Positions 1 through 11,527 of a stretch of DNA of 64,000 bases are shown here, piece by piece; the stretch's first letter is position 1, and each line of letters starts with the position of its first letter. The DNA is from Cyanophora paradoxa (lineage: Eukaryota > Glaucocystophyceae > Cyanophorales > Cyanophoraceae), in the NCBI GenBank assembly GCA_004431415.1, contig QPMI01000217.1, positions 1 to 64,000 of the forward strand, written 5' to 3'. The notes below the pieces were generated by a model, which was not told where the DNA came from, made no database searches, and worked only from the letters and a program-made list of their open reading frames with translations. Both the position numbers and the translations under genes were made by a program.

Positions 1-135
1 GCGGCGCACAGACCCCGTCCCGCTCCACATCGGCCGGCCGGGAAGCTAGACCGAGCACCCTCGTCACGGGCGGGGGCGCTGCGGGGGCGGGGGCGGTGGC
101 GGGGGCTGAGGGGCGGGGGCGGGGCCGGGGCAGGG

Positions 136-3100
136 ATGTCCTGGTCGCTGATCGAGTCCGACTCCTTCCCCACGAGCGCCCGACGAGGCGCCCCCTCTCC
201 CGTCCCCCTCCGGTGCCCCCGCCCCCGCAAACGCCCCCGTCCCGCCCCCGCCGCCCGCTCACGCGCCCTCCGCGCGCAGCCGCGCCCTGCGGCAGGCCGG
301 CCTCGCGGAGGGCGGCGCCGGCGCCCCCGCCCCCGGCGCTGCTGGCGACGACGGGCGGGACCCGTTCCTCGGCTGGATCAACACCGTGCGCCCCGCCCGC
401 CCTCTCGCCGGCCCCGCCTCGCCGCGAGCGCCGCCCGAGGCCGGCCCCGCGCAGCTCGTGCTCAGCGTGTGCGTCGTGGCGGCTGCGGCGGCGCTGCGAG
501 CGGCCCTCGCCGCCATCGCCCGCCGCCTGTCCGCCACCGGCGCCACCCCGCCCTCCTCCAGTTCCCCCAGGCCCGCCCCCGCCGCCGCCCCGCCCCGCCC
601 GCGCGGCGCGGCTGAGGGGCGCCTCGGGCGGGGCCCGGGGGCAGGTGGAGCTGCTGGCGTACACGGCGACGTACTGCGGCCTCGCCTCGAGCTCGGTCGA
701 GCTCGCCGCCCGCGGCTCCCCCGCCCACCGCGCCGCCGCCATCCTCTTCCTCGTCCGCGCCCCCCCCCCCCCCCCCCCCCCCCCCCCGCCCCGGCCCCCC
801 GCCCGGCCTCCCCCAACGGGGCCGGCGGGGCCGCAGGTGGTGGCGCTGGTGGGGTACGTCGGCGTCGCCTGCGTCGTCCTCTGGCTCAAGGCCCGCCCCG
901 CCCCGCCCCCCGCCCCCGCGCGCCTCGCCAGCGCCGCGTGACGCCGGCGGGGCAGATACGGCGGCGCCCGGCGCTCACCTTCGCTGAGGAGGACCTGGTG
1001 CCCCCCTCCCCGCCCCGCCGGCCGGCGCCCCTGACGCCGGCGGGGGCGGCATGCGCAGGTCCAGTGGCCCTCCCGCAGCGGCGCTCGCACGCCCTCGAAA
1101 AGCGGCGCCCGCACGCCCGCCAAGAGCGGCGCCCGCACCCCCAAGACCCCCAAGGCCCGCCCTAGCATTCGCTCGGGCGCCCGGGCCGGCCGCGGGAGCG
1201 CGCTGACGCGGGTGCCAGGGCGAGGCGTACGCGTGCGGGGGGGCGGAGGCGGGGGCGGAGGCGGGGCCGGAGCGGCTGCCGGTGGCGATGCCCGTCGACA
1301 TGGCCGCCGTCCACCGCAAGGCCCGCACCCGCGCCCCGCCCGCCCCGCCCCCGCGCGGGGGGCCTGACGGGGCGGGGCGGGGCGCAGCTCTCGGTCATCG
1401 AGATCGCGCAGCAGCGGGACGACGCGCGCCGGCGGGCCCGCTTCCGGCGCGAGTCGCAGGGGCTCGTCGACATCCGCGCCATCGAGCGCGAGGGCCGCGG
1501 CCGCCGCCTCCTCCGCAACCCGCCCCTCAACGCCCCCGCCCCCGTGCGCCCGCCCCCGTCGACCCACTCGCCGCCCCGCGACGCACCTCCGACCGGACGG
1601 CGCCGGCGCAGGGCGGGAGGTACGGGGCGGCGGGGGCGGAGGCGCAGAAAGAGGCGGAGGCAGGCGGGGCGGACGCAGGGCTCGAGCTGGCGAGCCGCGA
1701 GTTCGACGACCTCGAGGAGGCCTTCCCGCGCGCCCGCCGGGGCCCCGCAGCGCGGGGACCGACTGGGCGGGGCGCGCGGCCGCCTACGACGGGGGCCCCC
1801 GCGAGCTCTCCCCCCGCTCCATCCGCTTCCCGTGCGCCCGCTCGCCCGCCCCGCCCGCCTGCGAGCGCCCGCGAGCGTCCGCCGACGCGGACGTGCGGCA
1901 GGTCGGGGCGCGCGACGCCGGGCTGGGCGACGCCGGGCGGGGTGCACCTCTCCGGCTTTGCGACGCCAGCCGATCGCGAGGGCGCCGCGACGCCGGGCTG
2001 GGCGACGCCGGGCGGGGTGCACCTCTCGCTGGGCGGGAGCCCGCGGGCCCCGCGCAGCGGCGCCCTCACCCCGGCCTCCTTCTTCGCCTTTCCCGGCCCC
2101 GGGAAGGGCGCCGAGACGGCCCCCGCCTCGGCCGCCCCCTCCCGCCCGGGCAGCGCGACCGCCGCCGGCCGGCGGGCGCGGCGGCCGGCGCCGGGGACAT
2201 TGGCTGCGGCACTGCAGGCCCGCGACTTCGACTCGGCGCTGCGGCCGCCCGGGCGCTCGCGCAGCGGGGCCGCCACCCCGGGCCGCCCCGCCCCGCCGCC
2301 CCGCGCGAGGCGGCGCGGGGGACGGCGGCGCCGGGGCTGGACCCGGCGATCCCGTGGGGCGAGGCGATCCCGTGGGGCGAGGTTGCATCCGCCCGCCGGC
2401 CCCTCGGCCGCTCCCAGCCCGGCGCCCCCGGCCTCAGCAGCGGCGCCGCCACCCGGCAGCCCGCAGCGGCGCCGTCTCCCCGGCGCGAAGCGGCGGCTCC
2501 GGCGCCGCCACGCCGTCGGCACCGCGCAGCATCGTCTTCGCGCCCGGCGCCCGCAGCGGCGCCGTCACGCCGGCGGCCCGGAGCGGGGCAGTATCGCCGG
2601 CGTTGAGCAGCGGCTCCGGCGCCGCCACGCCGGCAGCGCCGGCAGCGCCGCGCAGCATTGTCATTGCGCCCGGCGCCCGCTCCGGAGCCGTCACGCCTGC
2701 AGCCCGCAGCCGAGCCGTATCGCCTACGCTCAGCGGCGGCTCCGGTGCTGCTACACCGCCGGCGCCGGCAGCGCCACGCAGCATCGTCATCGCGCCCGGC
2801 GCCCGCAGCTGCGCCATAACGCCGGTGGCCCGGAGCGGAGCCGTATCGCCAACGCTCAGCGCCGGCTCGGGTACAGCCACGCCGGCGGCGCCGGCAGCGC
2901 CTCACAGCATTGTCAACGCGCCTGACACACGCTCCGGAGCCGTGACGCCTGCGGCCCGCAGCGGCGCCGCCACGCCGGGGGCGCCGCGCAGCGTCCTCGG
3001 GCTGGCCACGGCGGGAGCCGCGGGTTCGAAGCCCCCGGCCCCGCGGGCGGCCCCCAAGAGCGCCCCGAGCCTCTTCCCGTTCCGGCCGCGCAGCGGGGCC

Positions 3101-4643
3101 GTGACGCCGCTGCCGGCCGGCTCGAGCGGGCAGGCGACGCCGCCCCCGGAGCCGGCCCACGCCGTCGGGGGCGTCACCCCGGGGCGCTCCCTCCGCCGCC
3201 TCCCCGCCCTCAGCGTCAGTCCCAAGCCCGGCACCGAGTCCCCGCCCGCCAAGCCCGACGCGGAGGCCCCGCGGGCGGCCCCCGGGGCGGCCTCGGGCGG
3301 TGCGCGGGGGCGGCTGTCAGCGGGGGCGTCTGCGCGGGCGCGGGGGCGCTGGCGGGGGCCCTGCGGGCCGTCCTCGAGCAGCTCCACCCCGAGAAGCGCC
3401 AGGTGCCCCGCCCCGCCCCGCCCTATCGCGCGGCGCTCGCCCGGGCCGGCGGTGTGCTGAACTGGGCGGGCAGGCGGGGCCGCGGATGGCGGTGGTGGCG
3501 CTGCAGGCGACCTCCCTCTGGCGCGAGTACGCCGCCGCCGCCCGCCGCGCCGCCCTCGCCGCCCACAAGCCCTGTCCGCCCCGCCCCGCCCCGCCCCGCC
3601 CCGCCCCGCCTGCTCGCCGCCGGGCCTCATTACCACGCCCCGCGGCAGCCGGCTACTGGGCCCCGGCCCCGAAGGGCGGGGCGGCGCCCCTCGCGGCCCC
3701 CCAGGCGCCCCCGCGCTCGCTGCAGGCAGCCGCCCCCCCCCCTCCCCCCCCCCCCTCCCCGCCCCCGCCCCCCGCGCACGCTAATGCAACGCAGGCGCTG
3801 GGGTTCCTGTACGAGGACTTCCGCTTCGAGCGGCTCGCCTTCCTCTGCGGCTCCTTCCGCCTCGCCAAGGCCCTCGCCCAGGTCCGCCCCGAGGCCCCGC
3901 CCCGCCCCGGCCCCGGCCTGAGGCGGCGCGGGCGCAGGCGGTGGTGGTGCATGCCGTGCGGGAGCCCGTCGCCCAGGCCGCCCTCCTCATCGCCATCGAG
4001 GCCCGCCCGCCCCGCCCCGCCGCCCTCGAGCCCGGGCCCGCGGCCGGGGCTGAGGCGGGCGGGGCGCAGCTGCTCTTCCTCGCCTACTGCCTCTGGTCCC
4101 GCCCCTACAGCATCTTCGCCGTCAACGCCCTCGTCCGCCCCGCCGCCCCCACCGCCCCACCGGCCCGCCGGCCGCTGAGCGCGCGCCCCGGGGCGGGCGG
4201 GCGTGGCAGGCGGTGGTGGTGTCGCTGGGGCAGACGGCGGCGTACGTGTGCGCGTGCCTGTACTACGCGGGGGCGGTGGGCCCCGCGGGGGCCGGGGCCG
4301 GCATGACCCTCTGCGGCCTCCTCTCCGCCGCCGCCCTCCTCCTCTTCGCCCTCACCGTCCAGGCCCGCCCCGCCCCGCCCCCCTCGCCCCGCCGCCCTCG
4401 CCGCTGCTGATCGTGGGTGGCGGGGGCGCAGCTGCCGCTGATGGCACGGGCGGTGTGGCGGCTGCTGCTAGAGGCGGCCGCCGTGCGGGGCGAGCCCCTC
4501 CGCGTCTGGCTCTCCCAGGTCCCCGCCCCGCCCTCGAGCTCCACGCGCCCCCATATCCATCCAGTCGAGGTTCTAGATCTCTAACGCCCCGCGCGCAGGC
4601 CCGCCTTGGCTTCTCCTGGTGGCGCAAGGGGCGCCGCAACTGA
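136..4643 (+). CDS. Multipass membrane protein with Ser/Thr-Pro-rich tandem repeats; unknown function
   Basis: I do not recognise this gene. The chosen start opens with MSWSLIESDSF, followed by an intron with a GC donor. N-terminal exons hold at least three hydrophobic segments (around 455-530, 645-750 and 835-895). A long cytosolic-looking region follows, with SGARTP motifs near 1080-1160 and then many SGAVTP/SGAATP motifs. Within it a 126-bp (42-residue) unit containing RSIV.APG repeats about four times (2520-3000). The C-terminal exons return to membrane segments: FLYEDFRFERLAF (about 3800), AVVVHAVREP (3940), LLFLAYCLWSRPYSIF (4070), AVVVSLGQTAAYVCAC (4210) and LLSAAALLLFAL (4320). The protein ends WWRKGRRN and stop. 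The YEDFR-type motif before a helix recalls TRP-like multipass proteins of protists, but this is only a resemblance. The repeats suggest phosphorylation by proline-directed kinases (inference). Exon order is clear; exact splice sites are not. Confidence 0.6.
746..787. repeat. 28-nt poly-C tract in an intron
   Basis: A run of 28 cytosines (760-787) lies just inside an intron of the membrane-protein gene, directly after the exon ending LFLVR. It is an extreme case of the C-rich 5' halves seen in most introns here, and its length may be unreliable in the assembly. Confidence 0.8.
2520..3000 (+). repeat. 126-bp coding tandem repeat
   Basis: CGCAGCATYGTC-type starts occur near 2525, 2651, 2777 and 2903, giving a 126-bp period that keeps the reading frame. 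Each unit encodes about 42 residues with RSIV.APG, SGAVTP, SGAVSP and SGSGAATP. The units have diverged at third positions, so the repeat is under protein-level constraint or is old. Confidence 0.85.
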
Positions 4644-5578
4644 TTTTGATTTTAAATATTGCGCTTGCAGTTTCAGATGATCGCGATTCTCGCCGCTTAA
4701 AAAGATAGGTACCGCCAGCTGTTGCATTCTGCTTTTTGCCGTAATCGTTATTGCCGGAAGCTATAGATCTAGATCTAGAGCGCGCGTAGCCATTCCAAAG
4801 TATAGCGTAGCTCTCGAAGGTTTTATTTTGTCGCAGATCCCGCCGCGATCCAGTTTTCCGGATCATCGGATATGGAAGCGCACGTATACGTATACGGCGG
4901 TATTCGTGTAATACGTAGCATTATGGTAGAACTTTATCGAGTTATTGAGGCACTCAGTGACTCAGGATCACACTGTTATATTCATGATCAAATTTTCAGC
5001 TAAATTACAGTGCGTCATGATATACTATGATATATAGGCATAGAACGAATATCAAGCTTGGATATTGCAAGCGCTGGCACCCGAACGAGCCGGATGGTCC
5101 GGCCGAGCCGCTGGAAACAGCGGCGCGTGGAGAGGGGGGTTAACGTTGCTCCCCTCCCTGCCTGGCCAGACCTATCCGAGCAATTTTTCAAAAGCGCTGG
5201 CGCCCGGCCTGAATTCATGATTACAAATTATCATCGTGACTATTAAACATGGCCATGGTGCCGCGCAGCGCCCCGTACGCGTGGCATGCATGTGGCACGC
5301 GCGCGCGCGCATGCATCACGCGCGCGCATGCGCCATGGCCATAATTATTGAATTGAATCTAGAATTGCATGCGCAGGCCATAGGCCCATAGCTAGAATTG
5401 CATGCGCAGGCCATATATAGCCAGGCTAGCTAGGGGCCCGCGCGGCCGGCCGATCGCGAATTTGTAATTTCGCGCGCCCCGCGCGCTTTTCGCGCCGACG
5501 TCGACGCCTCCAGGCCGCGGCTTGGGCTTGACGGCTCGTGGAGGGGGTACGCGGGCATTCCAGCCGCAGCGATCCAAA
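4644..5578. other. Intergenic region, AT-richer, with short repeats and alternating purine-pyrimidine DNA
   Basis: No convincing gene is seen. A TAGAATTGCATGCGCAGGCC unit occurs twice (near 5360 and 5393). An alternating CG/CA tract lies at 5279-5338 and could adopt Z-DNA. A TATATAG sequence near 5414 sits about 165 bp upstream of the next start codon and could serve as a TATA element, though that is weak evidence. Confidence 0.6.
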
Positions 5579-6805
5579 ATGCAATCCTTCGTAGCTGGCT
5601 TTCCCGCAACCGTCGCGCACCGGGGGAGCATCGAGTGCTCTTCGCACGTACGGTGCTGCCCGCCCTCCCCGCCGCGGGGCTCTCTCGCTGCGCCGGCGCG
5701 GCGCGCCTTCTTCGCCGGCGGCGACGCGCACGTCCTCGGCACATTTCAGCTCCGCGCGGCCCATCGGGAGGTGAAATGGACCGCGCCGCTGCCCGGGACG
5801 GCGCCGGCGCGGCCGTTTGTCGTTCAGGCTGCGGCGGTGTCGGGCGAGAGCAGCAGCCCCGCCCCGAAGCGCTTCCAGCTGCTTCAGTCACTTCCCGGCA
5901 GCCTGAGGCGCTGGGGCTGGTTCGGCTTCTGGGCGCAGCTCGTCCTCTGCAGCATCTCGGTCCGCTTCGATCTTTCTCCGGGCCGGCGGCGCGCCCGGCG
6001 GCTGATCGCCCCGCGCAGTCGATGATCCTGCTATTCTCGAGGGCGTTCCAGGACCCGTACGCGACGGGGGCGGCGGCGGGGGCGGCGTCGGGCGTGGCGG
6101 GCCTCTCGTCGGCGCTGCTCGGCCTCGGGTGCTCCTTCCTGAGCCTCTTCTGGCAGTATGGGTACATCCGGCTGGCGAAGCGGGTGCGGCGGCGGGAGCA
6201 GGAGCTCGTGGGGCAGCAGGAGGGCGCCGGGGGCACGCTGCCGGTGCTGGAGGAGGAGCTGCAGGGCAAGTTCGAGTCGGCAAGGGGCGAGGTCGCCCGC
6301 TCCCTCAAGATCGGCCTCTTCATCAACCTCGTGCCCCCGCACCGCCCTGCCCGCCGCCCGCCCCGCGTCGCAGGCCGACGGGGCGGGGCGGGGCGGGGCA
6401 GGTGGGGATGTTCCTGACGCTGATCGGGGCGGAGGCGACGATCGGGGTGCTCATGGGCAAGGCCCTCGCCCAGGGCGTCGTCAACCCCTGGGGCGCCGCC
6501 CCGGGCCGGTGCCCGCCCCGCCTCTCCCTGCGCCCCGCCCCTCCCGGCCCGCCCCGACCGACGCGCCCCGCACAGCTTCGTGCAGGCCCTCGACATCTTC
6601 ATCGTGCAGGCGCGCCCCGCCCCGCCCCTCCCACCGCGCCCCGCCGCGCCCCGGGCGCGCCCTTGCGAGCGGGGCGGGGGCGGGGGCGGGGACCGTGCAG
6701 GCGAACACGAACACGCTCTTCTCCCACTTCGTGGGCCTCTGCGTCGGCCTCCGCCTCCTCAACAAGCTCGCCGCCGTCAGGGGGCCCCGCCCCGCCCCCC
6801 AGTAG
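5579..6805 (+). CDS. DUF3611 family membrane protein, probably plastid-targeted
   Basis: The mature part matches the DUF3611 family, known from cyanobacteria and plastids and of unknown biochemical role. Conserved stretches are GSLRRWGWFGFWAQLVLCS, MILLFSRAFQDPYATG, LSLFWQYGYIRLAKR, LKIGLFINLV, GMFLTLIGAEATIGVL, ALDIFIVQ and NTLFSHFVGLCVGLRLLNKL, giving four hydrophobic segments. The N-terminus from MQSFVAGFP is about 110 residues of Ala/Arg/Ser/Pro-rich sequence and probably a targeting presequence. An upstream in-frame ATG at 5522 is possible. At least four introns are visible. The one at 6610-6700 joins FIVQ to ANTNT with unambiguous boundaries and starts GC. The gene ends tail-to-tail with the minus-strand gene downstream, 166 bp apart. 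Confidence 0.85.
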
Positions 6806-6971
6806 CCCCCTCCCCGCCCCGCGCGTCGCTGTATATAGCCGGCTCCTTGAGCTTTGCTTGCGTGATTTTGCATTCGACGCGCGCCCTAGGCCTCTGCTCG
6901 TGCGCGCGGGGCCCCGCTTGGAGCTTGGGCCGGCGGGGCCTGAAGGCGGGGCGGGGCGGCGCGGGGCGGGG

Positions 6972-8336
6972 CTAGCGGAAGACGAACTTCTGGGCGAGGA
7001 GGTGGACGGCGGCGACGGTGGCGGCGCAGGAGAGGAGGAAGAAGGGCGGGACGAGGTGCGCCGCCATCTCCAGCCGCGGGTCCGCCGCCGCCGCGAACAC
7101 GAAGAAGGCCAGGTGGTGCACCCCCGCGTACCCGAACGACCCCGCCCTGCCCCGGGTTCGATCCCTGCCCGGGCTCGGGGGGCGGGGGGAGGGCGGCGGG
7201 GCGCACCCGACGCAGGAGGCGAGGAGGGGGATCGGGGAGGAGGAGGCGGGGGAGGAGGCGCGGGCGGGGCGGGAGCGCAGGAGCCGGCTCGAGATGATGC
7301 CTGCCGCCAGCGCGCCGATCAGCCGCCCGGCGCCAGGCACTGGGCGCGGCGGTGCGGGGCCGGGGCGGGGGCGGGGCACCGGCGAGGACGCAGAAGCCGT
7401 CGAGGGCGGGGGCGAGGTCGGCGGCGAGGAGGACGGCGGGGAGCATGGCGGCCGCCTCGCCCTCGGCGCCCGTCACGGCGGGATCGCGGGGGCGGGGCGC
7501 GCGGAAGGCGAGGCAGAAGGCCCCGACCGCCAGCGAGCCCGAGAGGAACACGAAGCCTGCCCGGCCCCGCTCGCCCCAGGCGGGGCGGGGCGGGGCGGGG
7601 CGGGGCGGGGCGGGCGGGGCGGGCGGGGCGGGGCGGACTGAGGCGAGAGGCGCGGGCGGTGAAGGAGGCGCGGGCCTTGGCGCCGGCCTCGTCGTCTTTG
7701 TCGGAGGGGGCGGGGGCCTGGAAGAGCACGGCGCACACCAGCCGGTACCGGTTCACCGCCGTCGCCGCCGCGAAGAGGCACCAGAGCTCCAGGAAGAGGT
7801 GCAACGCGTACGGGCCCGCGCCGAGCGGAAGCACCGCCCGCGCGTCGTACTGCGCGAAGAGGACGACGCGCGCGAGCAGCGCCCCCGCCGCCATCACCGG
7901 CAGCTTCCCGGAGAGCACGCGCCGCGTCCCGCTCGACGGAGCCCGCCGCCCCGTCCACGTCTGCACCGCCAGCGCCACGCACACCACCGCGAGCAGGCCG
8001 TCCGCGAGCGCCGCCTGCGCCCCCGCGGCCGCCGGCGTCACGCGCTCGGCGCCGGCCGCCGAGCGCGAGCGCGAGCGCGCGGCGAGAGATCGAGCGGACC
8101 AGGCGGTGGAACTCGGTGTACAGCAGCGGCACGGGGCCGGCCGTAGACGCGGCGAAGGCGAACGCGTAGACGTGGACGCCGCCGAGGGCGACGGCGGTGA
8201 TGAGCAGCACCGCCGCGAGCGACGCGTCGACGCGGTCCAGCGCGACGGGCGGCGACGCCGGCTTCGCGCCCTCCGCCGTCGCCGCGGCCGCCTTCTGCGC
8301 CCGCCTAGCGCTCTTTCGCTCGGCCTGCGCCGCCAT
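6972..8336 (-). CDS. Multipass membrane protein, unknown function
   Basis: Not recognised. Translation starts MAAQAERKSARRAQKAA, a basic soluble N-terminus, then runs through about eight hydrophobic segments: LAAVLLITAVALGGVHVYAF, LADGLLAVVCVALAVQTW, PVMAAGALLARVVLFAQY, LHLFLELWCLFAAATAVNRY, VFLSGSLAVGAFCLAF, MLPAVLLAADLAPALDGF, LIGALAAGIISSRLL, and the last exon with VHHLAFFVFAAA and LVPPFFLLSCAATVAAVHLL. It ends QKFVFR and stop. Several introns are implied by frame changes at C-rich stretches. One of them (around 7560-7640) carries a long GGGGC repeat as read on the plus strand. The start is head-to-head with the SDR gene, 528 bp apart. Membrane topology is inferred from hydrophobicity only. 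Confidence 0.65.
7575..7636. repeat. GGGGC pentanucleotide tract
   Basis: About ten GGGGC-type units on the plus strand fall in an intron of the minus-strand membrane-protein gene, so its transcript carries the CCCCG version. The plus strand could form G-quadruplexes. Confidence 0.8.
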
Positions 8337-8864
8337 CGACCGCTGGCTAAGCCACTCGATTGACCGCCTGCAGCTTCGCCGCGTGCTTCCGTGTGCTCTA
8401 CCCCGCTGCCGTCCCGCCCCCCCGATTGTTGGCAGCTCGGCGCCGAGTCGGTGGCCAGCTGTGCTGTGCTTGCCGGATCATTCGCTGCTGTACCGATCCG
8501 GCCGCCAGCTCCGATCGGATCCCAAGCGGCGGGCGTTGATTGCAGATTGCCATCAGATTTCATCGCCGGACCGGCGCTGATCGGCGTAGCCTGCCTTCCG
8601 CCAAGGTCCTCGCATCTGTGCCGACTCACTGCCGAGTCGTGAATCGGGCGCCGGGCACGATCAGCGGTGCCTGAATCGCCTTCTTCTGGAGGGGCGCGCT
8701 GGGAGAAATCAGGACCGCCGGCCGCGCGTACGTGGACAAACGTCCGATTTCGAAGAAGCCGACGCGGCCAGCGCGGCGTCGGCGACCAGCAAGCGTAACG
8801 TGCGCCGCCACCGGCCCGAAGACGTCGACGACGTCGACGGTGGCGTGACGCGCGCGCAGACACG
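8337..8864. promoter_or_regulatory. Divergent intergenic region (membrane protein / SDR)
   Basis: This 528-bp spacer lies between two divergent start codons and must hold both promoters or 5' UTRs. Short open frames on both strands show no family features. I see no TATA box or other recognisable motif. Confidence 0.4.
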
Positions 8865-10851
8865 ATGCCGCTCGGCCTCTCGAGGCGCTTCAATGAAGTG
8901 GTTCCGAAGCTGCTCGACGCCCCTCCCAAGAAGATCGTGCTGTGCGCGGGCGCCCCACGCAAGCTCGCTCCCTCCGCGAGCGCGCTGAGGCGGCGGCGGC
9001 GTGCAGGTCGGGCCCGAGCGGGTTCCTGGGGAGCCGCGTGTTCCGGGCGATCCTGCAGATCCACGAGCTGAGGAAGCACCACGGGATCGAGCCGGGGGAG
9101 CTCATCCTCCTCTCCGGCTCCCCCGGGAACCTCATGCGGAGCCTTTACAAGCGCTGGGGCCCCGAGCGCATGACCACGGTGCGGGCTTCGCGCGTGGACT
9201 ACTTCGGCCAGCACAACGTCGAGGAGTGGACCGACCAGCTCGGCAGCCTCGGTGCCCCGCCCCGACCCGCCCCGCGCGCCGGCGGGCCTGAGGGCCTGGC
9301 TCGGGGGTGCAGGGGTGGAGGGGGAGCACGCGGTGTTCTTGAACCTGGCGGCCGTCGCGGGGCCCATCCAGGGCATCCAGGACGCCATGGCGCGGCCCCC
9401 TTCCCCCGCCCCCGCCCCCGCCCTAGAACGCTTGCTTGCGCCGCCCCGCCGGCGCTGACGGGCCGGCCGCCGGGCTCCAGATGGACGTGAACTACCGGGC
9501 CCCGCTGGCGGCGGCGCGCGCCTGCGAGAACCTCGGCTTCGGGCACTGGGTCCAGAGCTCCACCCAGGCCACCAACGCCGAGCGCGCCGGCCAGGTGCTT
9601 GCCCCCGCCCGAGCGCCCGCCCCCGCGCCCAGGGCAGGGCGGCTCACGCGGGCGGGCGGGGGCAGGTGCCGTACAGCCGGGCCAAGGCGATGTGCGACTA
9701 CGCGCTCGCGCGGTCGACGCGGCTGCCCGTCACCATCGCGTGCCTGGGGCTCCTCTACTGCAAGGAGGACGGGCTGATCGGGCAGACGCGCAAGGGCGAG
9801 AGCCTCCTCAACCTCATCGACCTCTCCCTCCTCCCCCTCACACCCATCATGGTGCACTTCCCGGCCCCCGCCCCGCCCCGCCCCGCCCCGCGCCGCGCCC
9901 GTAACGGACTGCTGTCAGGGGGACGGGAAGGCGCCGCTGCAGCCGCAGGAGGTGCTAGACGCGGCCACGCGCCTCGCCTACCTCGCCGTCTCCGACCCCA
10001 AGGGTGAACCCCGCCCCGCTTCCCGTCCTGCACGCCGCCCTCGCCCCGCCCTGACTTGTGCTCGCGCGCGGCAGAGCGCCCGCGGCAGCTGCGGGACCCG
10101 AAGAAGGACAAGTTCTTCGTCCGCCGCACCGACCTCTTCCGCCACTACGACGCCGGCGCGCCCCCCGCCCCGCCCGCCCCGGCGCGCCCGCGCTCGGGGC
10201 CCGCCCCTTACGCCCGGTGCAGTGGGCCCCGAGACGATGACGATGATGGAGATGCTGGAGAAGTTCTCGAGGGCGCAGGTGCCGCCCCGCGCGGCGCACG
10301 CGCCCGCCCGCCCGCCCTCCCCCTCGGGGCCCCGGCCCGTGACCTCCGCCGCCTTGCCTCGCCTCCGCGCGCAGGGGAACTCGCGGTTCCGCCCGGTGCA
10401 CATCGGGTACCGGAACATGGAGCGCGTCCTCAACGTCAAGTCCCTCGGCAACCTCAACCGCCAGTTCGGTCCGCCCCCGCCCGCTCGAGCTCGCCCCCCG
10501 GCGGCCAACTCTCGCGGCGCAGTGTCGCTGCTGCGGTCGGAGCAGGACGCGAAGAACCCGATCATCGGGGACCACGCCGTGTGGGAGTCGGTGCCCGCCC
10601 CGCCCCGCCTCGGGCGCCCGCGGGCCGACCGCGCCCCGCAGATCCTCGGGCGCGAGGTCCCGCTGATCACTCTGGACGAGGCCTTCGAGAAGAACGTCGA
10701 GATGGTCGAGGCGGAGCGCAAGCGGCGGCGCTTCCCCTACCTCGGGACCCTCAGGTGGGCCCTCCAGAACCCGAAGGTCATCCCCCCGGGCCTCGCCCTC
10801 GGCTGGGAGATCACCCTCTCCTTCCTCTTCGGCATCCGCCGCCACGACTGA
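8865..10851 (+). CDS. Atypical SDR / NAD(P)-dependent epimerase-dehydratase-like protein
   Basis: The start MPLGLSRRFNEVVPKLLD leads to a beta strand (KKIVLCAG) that is joined across an intron to SGPSGFLGSRVFRAIL. Together these form the glycine-rich dinucleotide-binding loop of NAD(P) Rossmann proteins. VPYSRAKAMCDYAL carries the YxxxK catalytic pair of extended and atypical SDRs, preceded by VQSSTQAT, with CLGLLYC after it as in epimerases. Later exons (DKFFVRRTDLFRHYDA, MTMMEMLEKFSRAQ, RFRPVHIGYRNMERVLNVK, NPIIGDHAVWE, EVPLITLDEAFEKN) extend the protein past the usual SDR length. They include YLGTLRWALQNPKVIPPGLA and end FLFGIRRHD. About ten introns are implied. The substrate is unknown; a sugar or sterol substrate would be typical of the family. 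Confidence 0.75.
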
Positions 10852-11527
10852 GCCTCGGAGCTCGACTCGGCGAGGCCGCCGCCGCCTGCCGCCATCCTCC
10901 CCGGCTGTACATTCTGTACACTTCCGTGCATTCTTGTAACACTAGCACAATTCTTCGGTCTCTTCATGATGCCTTTTCCTACCTCATGTACGACGTCTCC
11001 GCTGCTGTTTCGCACTGTCTTGTAGCATCTCCGAGGCTCCGTGTTGTTAGCGTTCTACCGAGCTACCAGTAGGACTGCAGCTCATGATCAGCGGCTGCAA
11101 TTCGGATCGATGTTTTTTATAATTAATTCTCGGATGTGCTCGGAAACACGCCACAGCTTCAGTACGTATACTAGTGGTTACAAGCCCGCGGCCGGCGCGC
11201 CGCGGCCCCGGCCGCGGGCGCCGCTCGATCGAATTCGAAGCTTAAGCGCGCGACCGTGCGCAGCTGCAGTCGGGCCGGCTTGCCATGGGGCCGGGTTGCC
11301 ATGGGCCGGGCGCGCTGATCATGATCGAAGTTGGGACGCCGTGACGGGGTACGTGTATGCGAAGACTAACTGGTCTTTCTGTACCCGTGAAGTCAGTTTG
11401 AGTTTTTAAGCGCGCGGTCGAAGTTGTTGCGGCGGTCATGGAGGCACCGGGCGCAGCGGCCGCTGGCCCTGAAACTCGTCAAATTGAATTCGTCATCGGT
11501 TCCAACAGGAGGGCCGCGCTTTCTCTT
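10852..11527. other. Intergenic region
   Basis: This lies between the end of the SDR gene and the end of a minus-strand gene. It contains a near-duplicate TTGCCATGGG(G)CCGGG pair near 11279-11310 and a palindrome-rich stretch around 11190-11250. No gene is supported. Confidence 0.5.

Noticed and set aside
7140-7175. tRNA-like T arm (GGTTCGATCCC)
   Set aside because: No A box, D arm or acceptor stem upstream; it lies inside an intron of the minus-strand gene.
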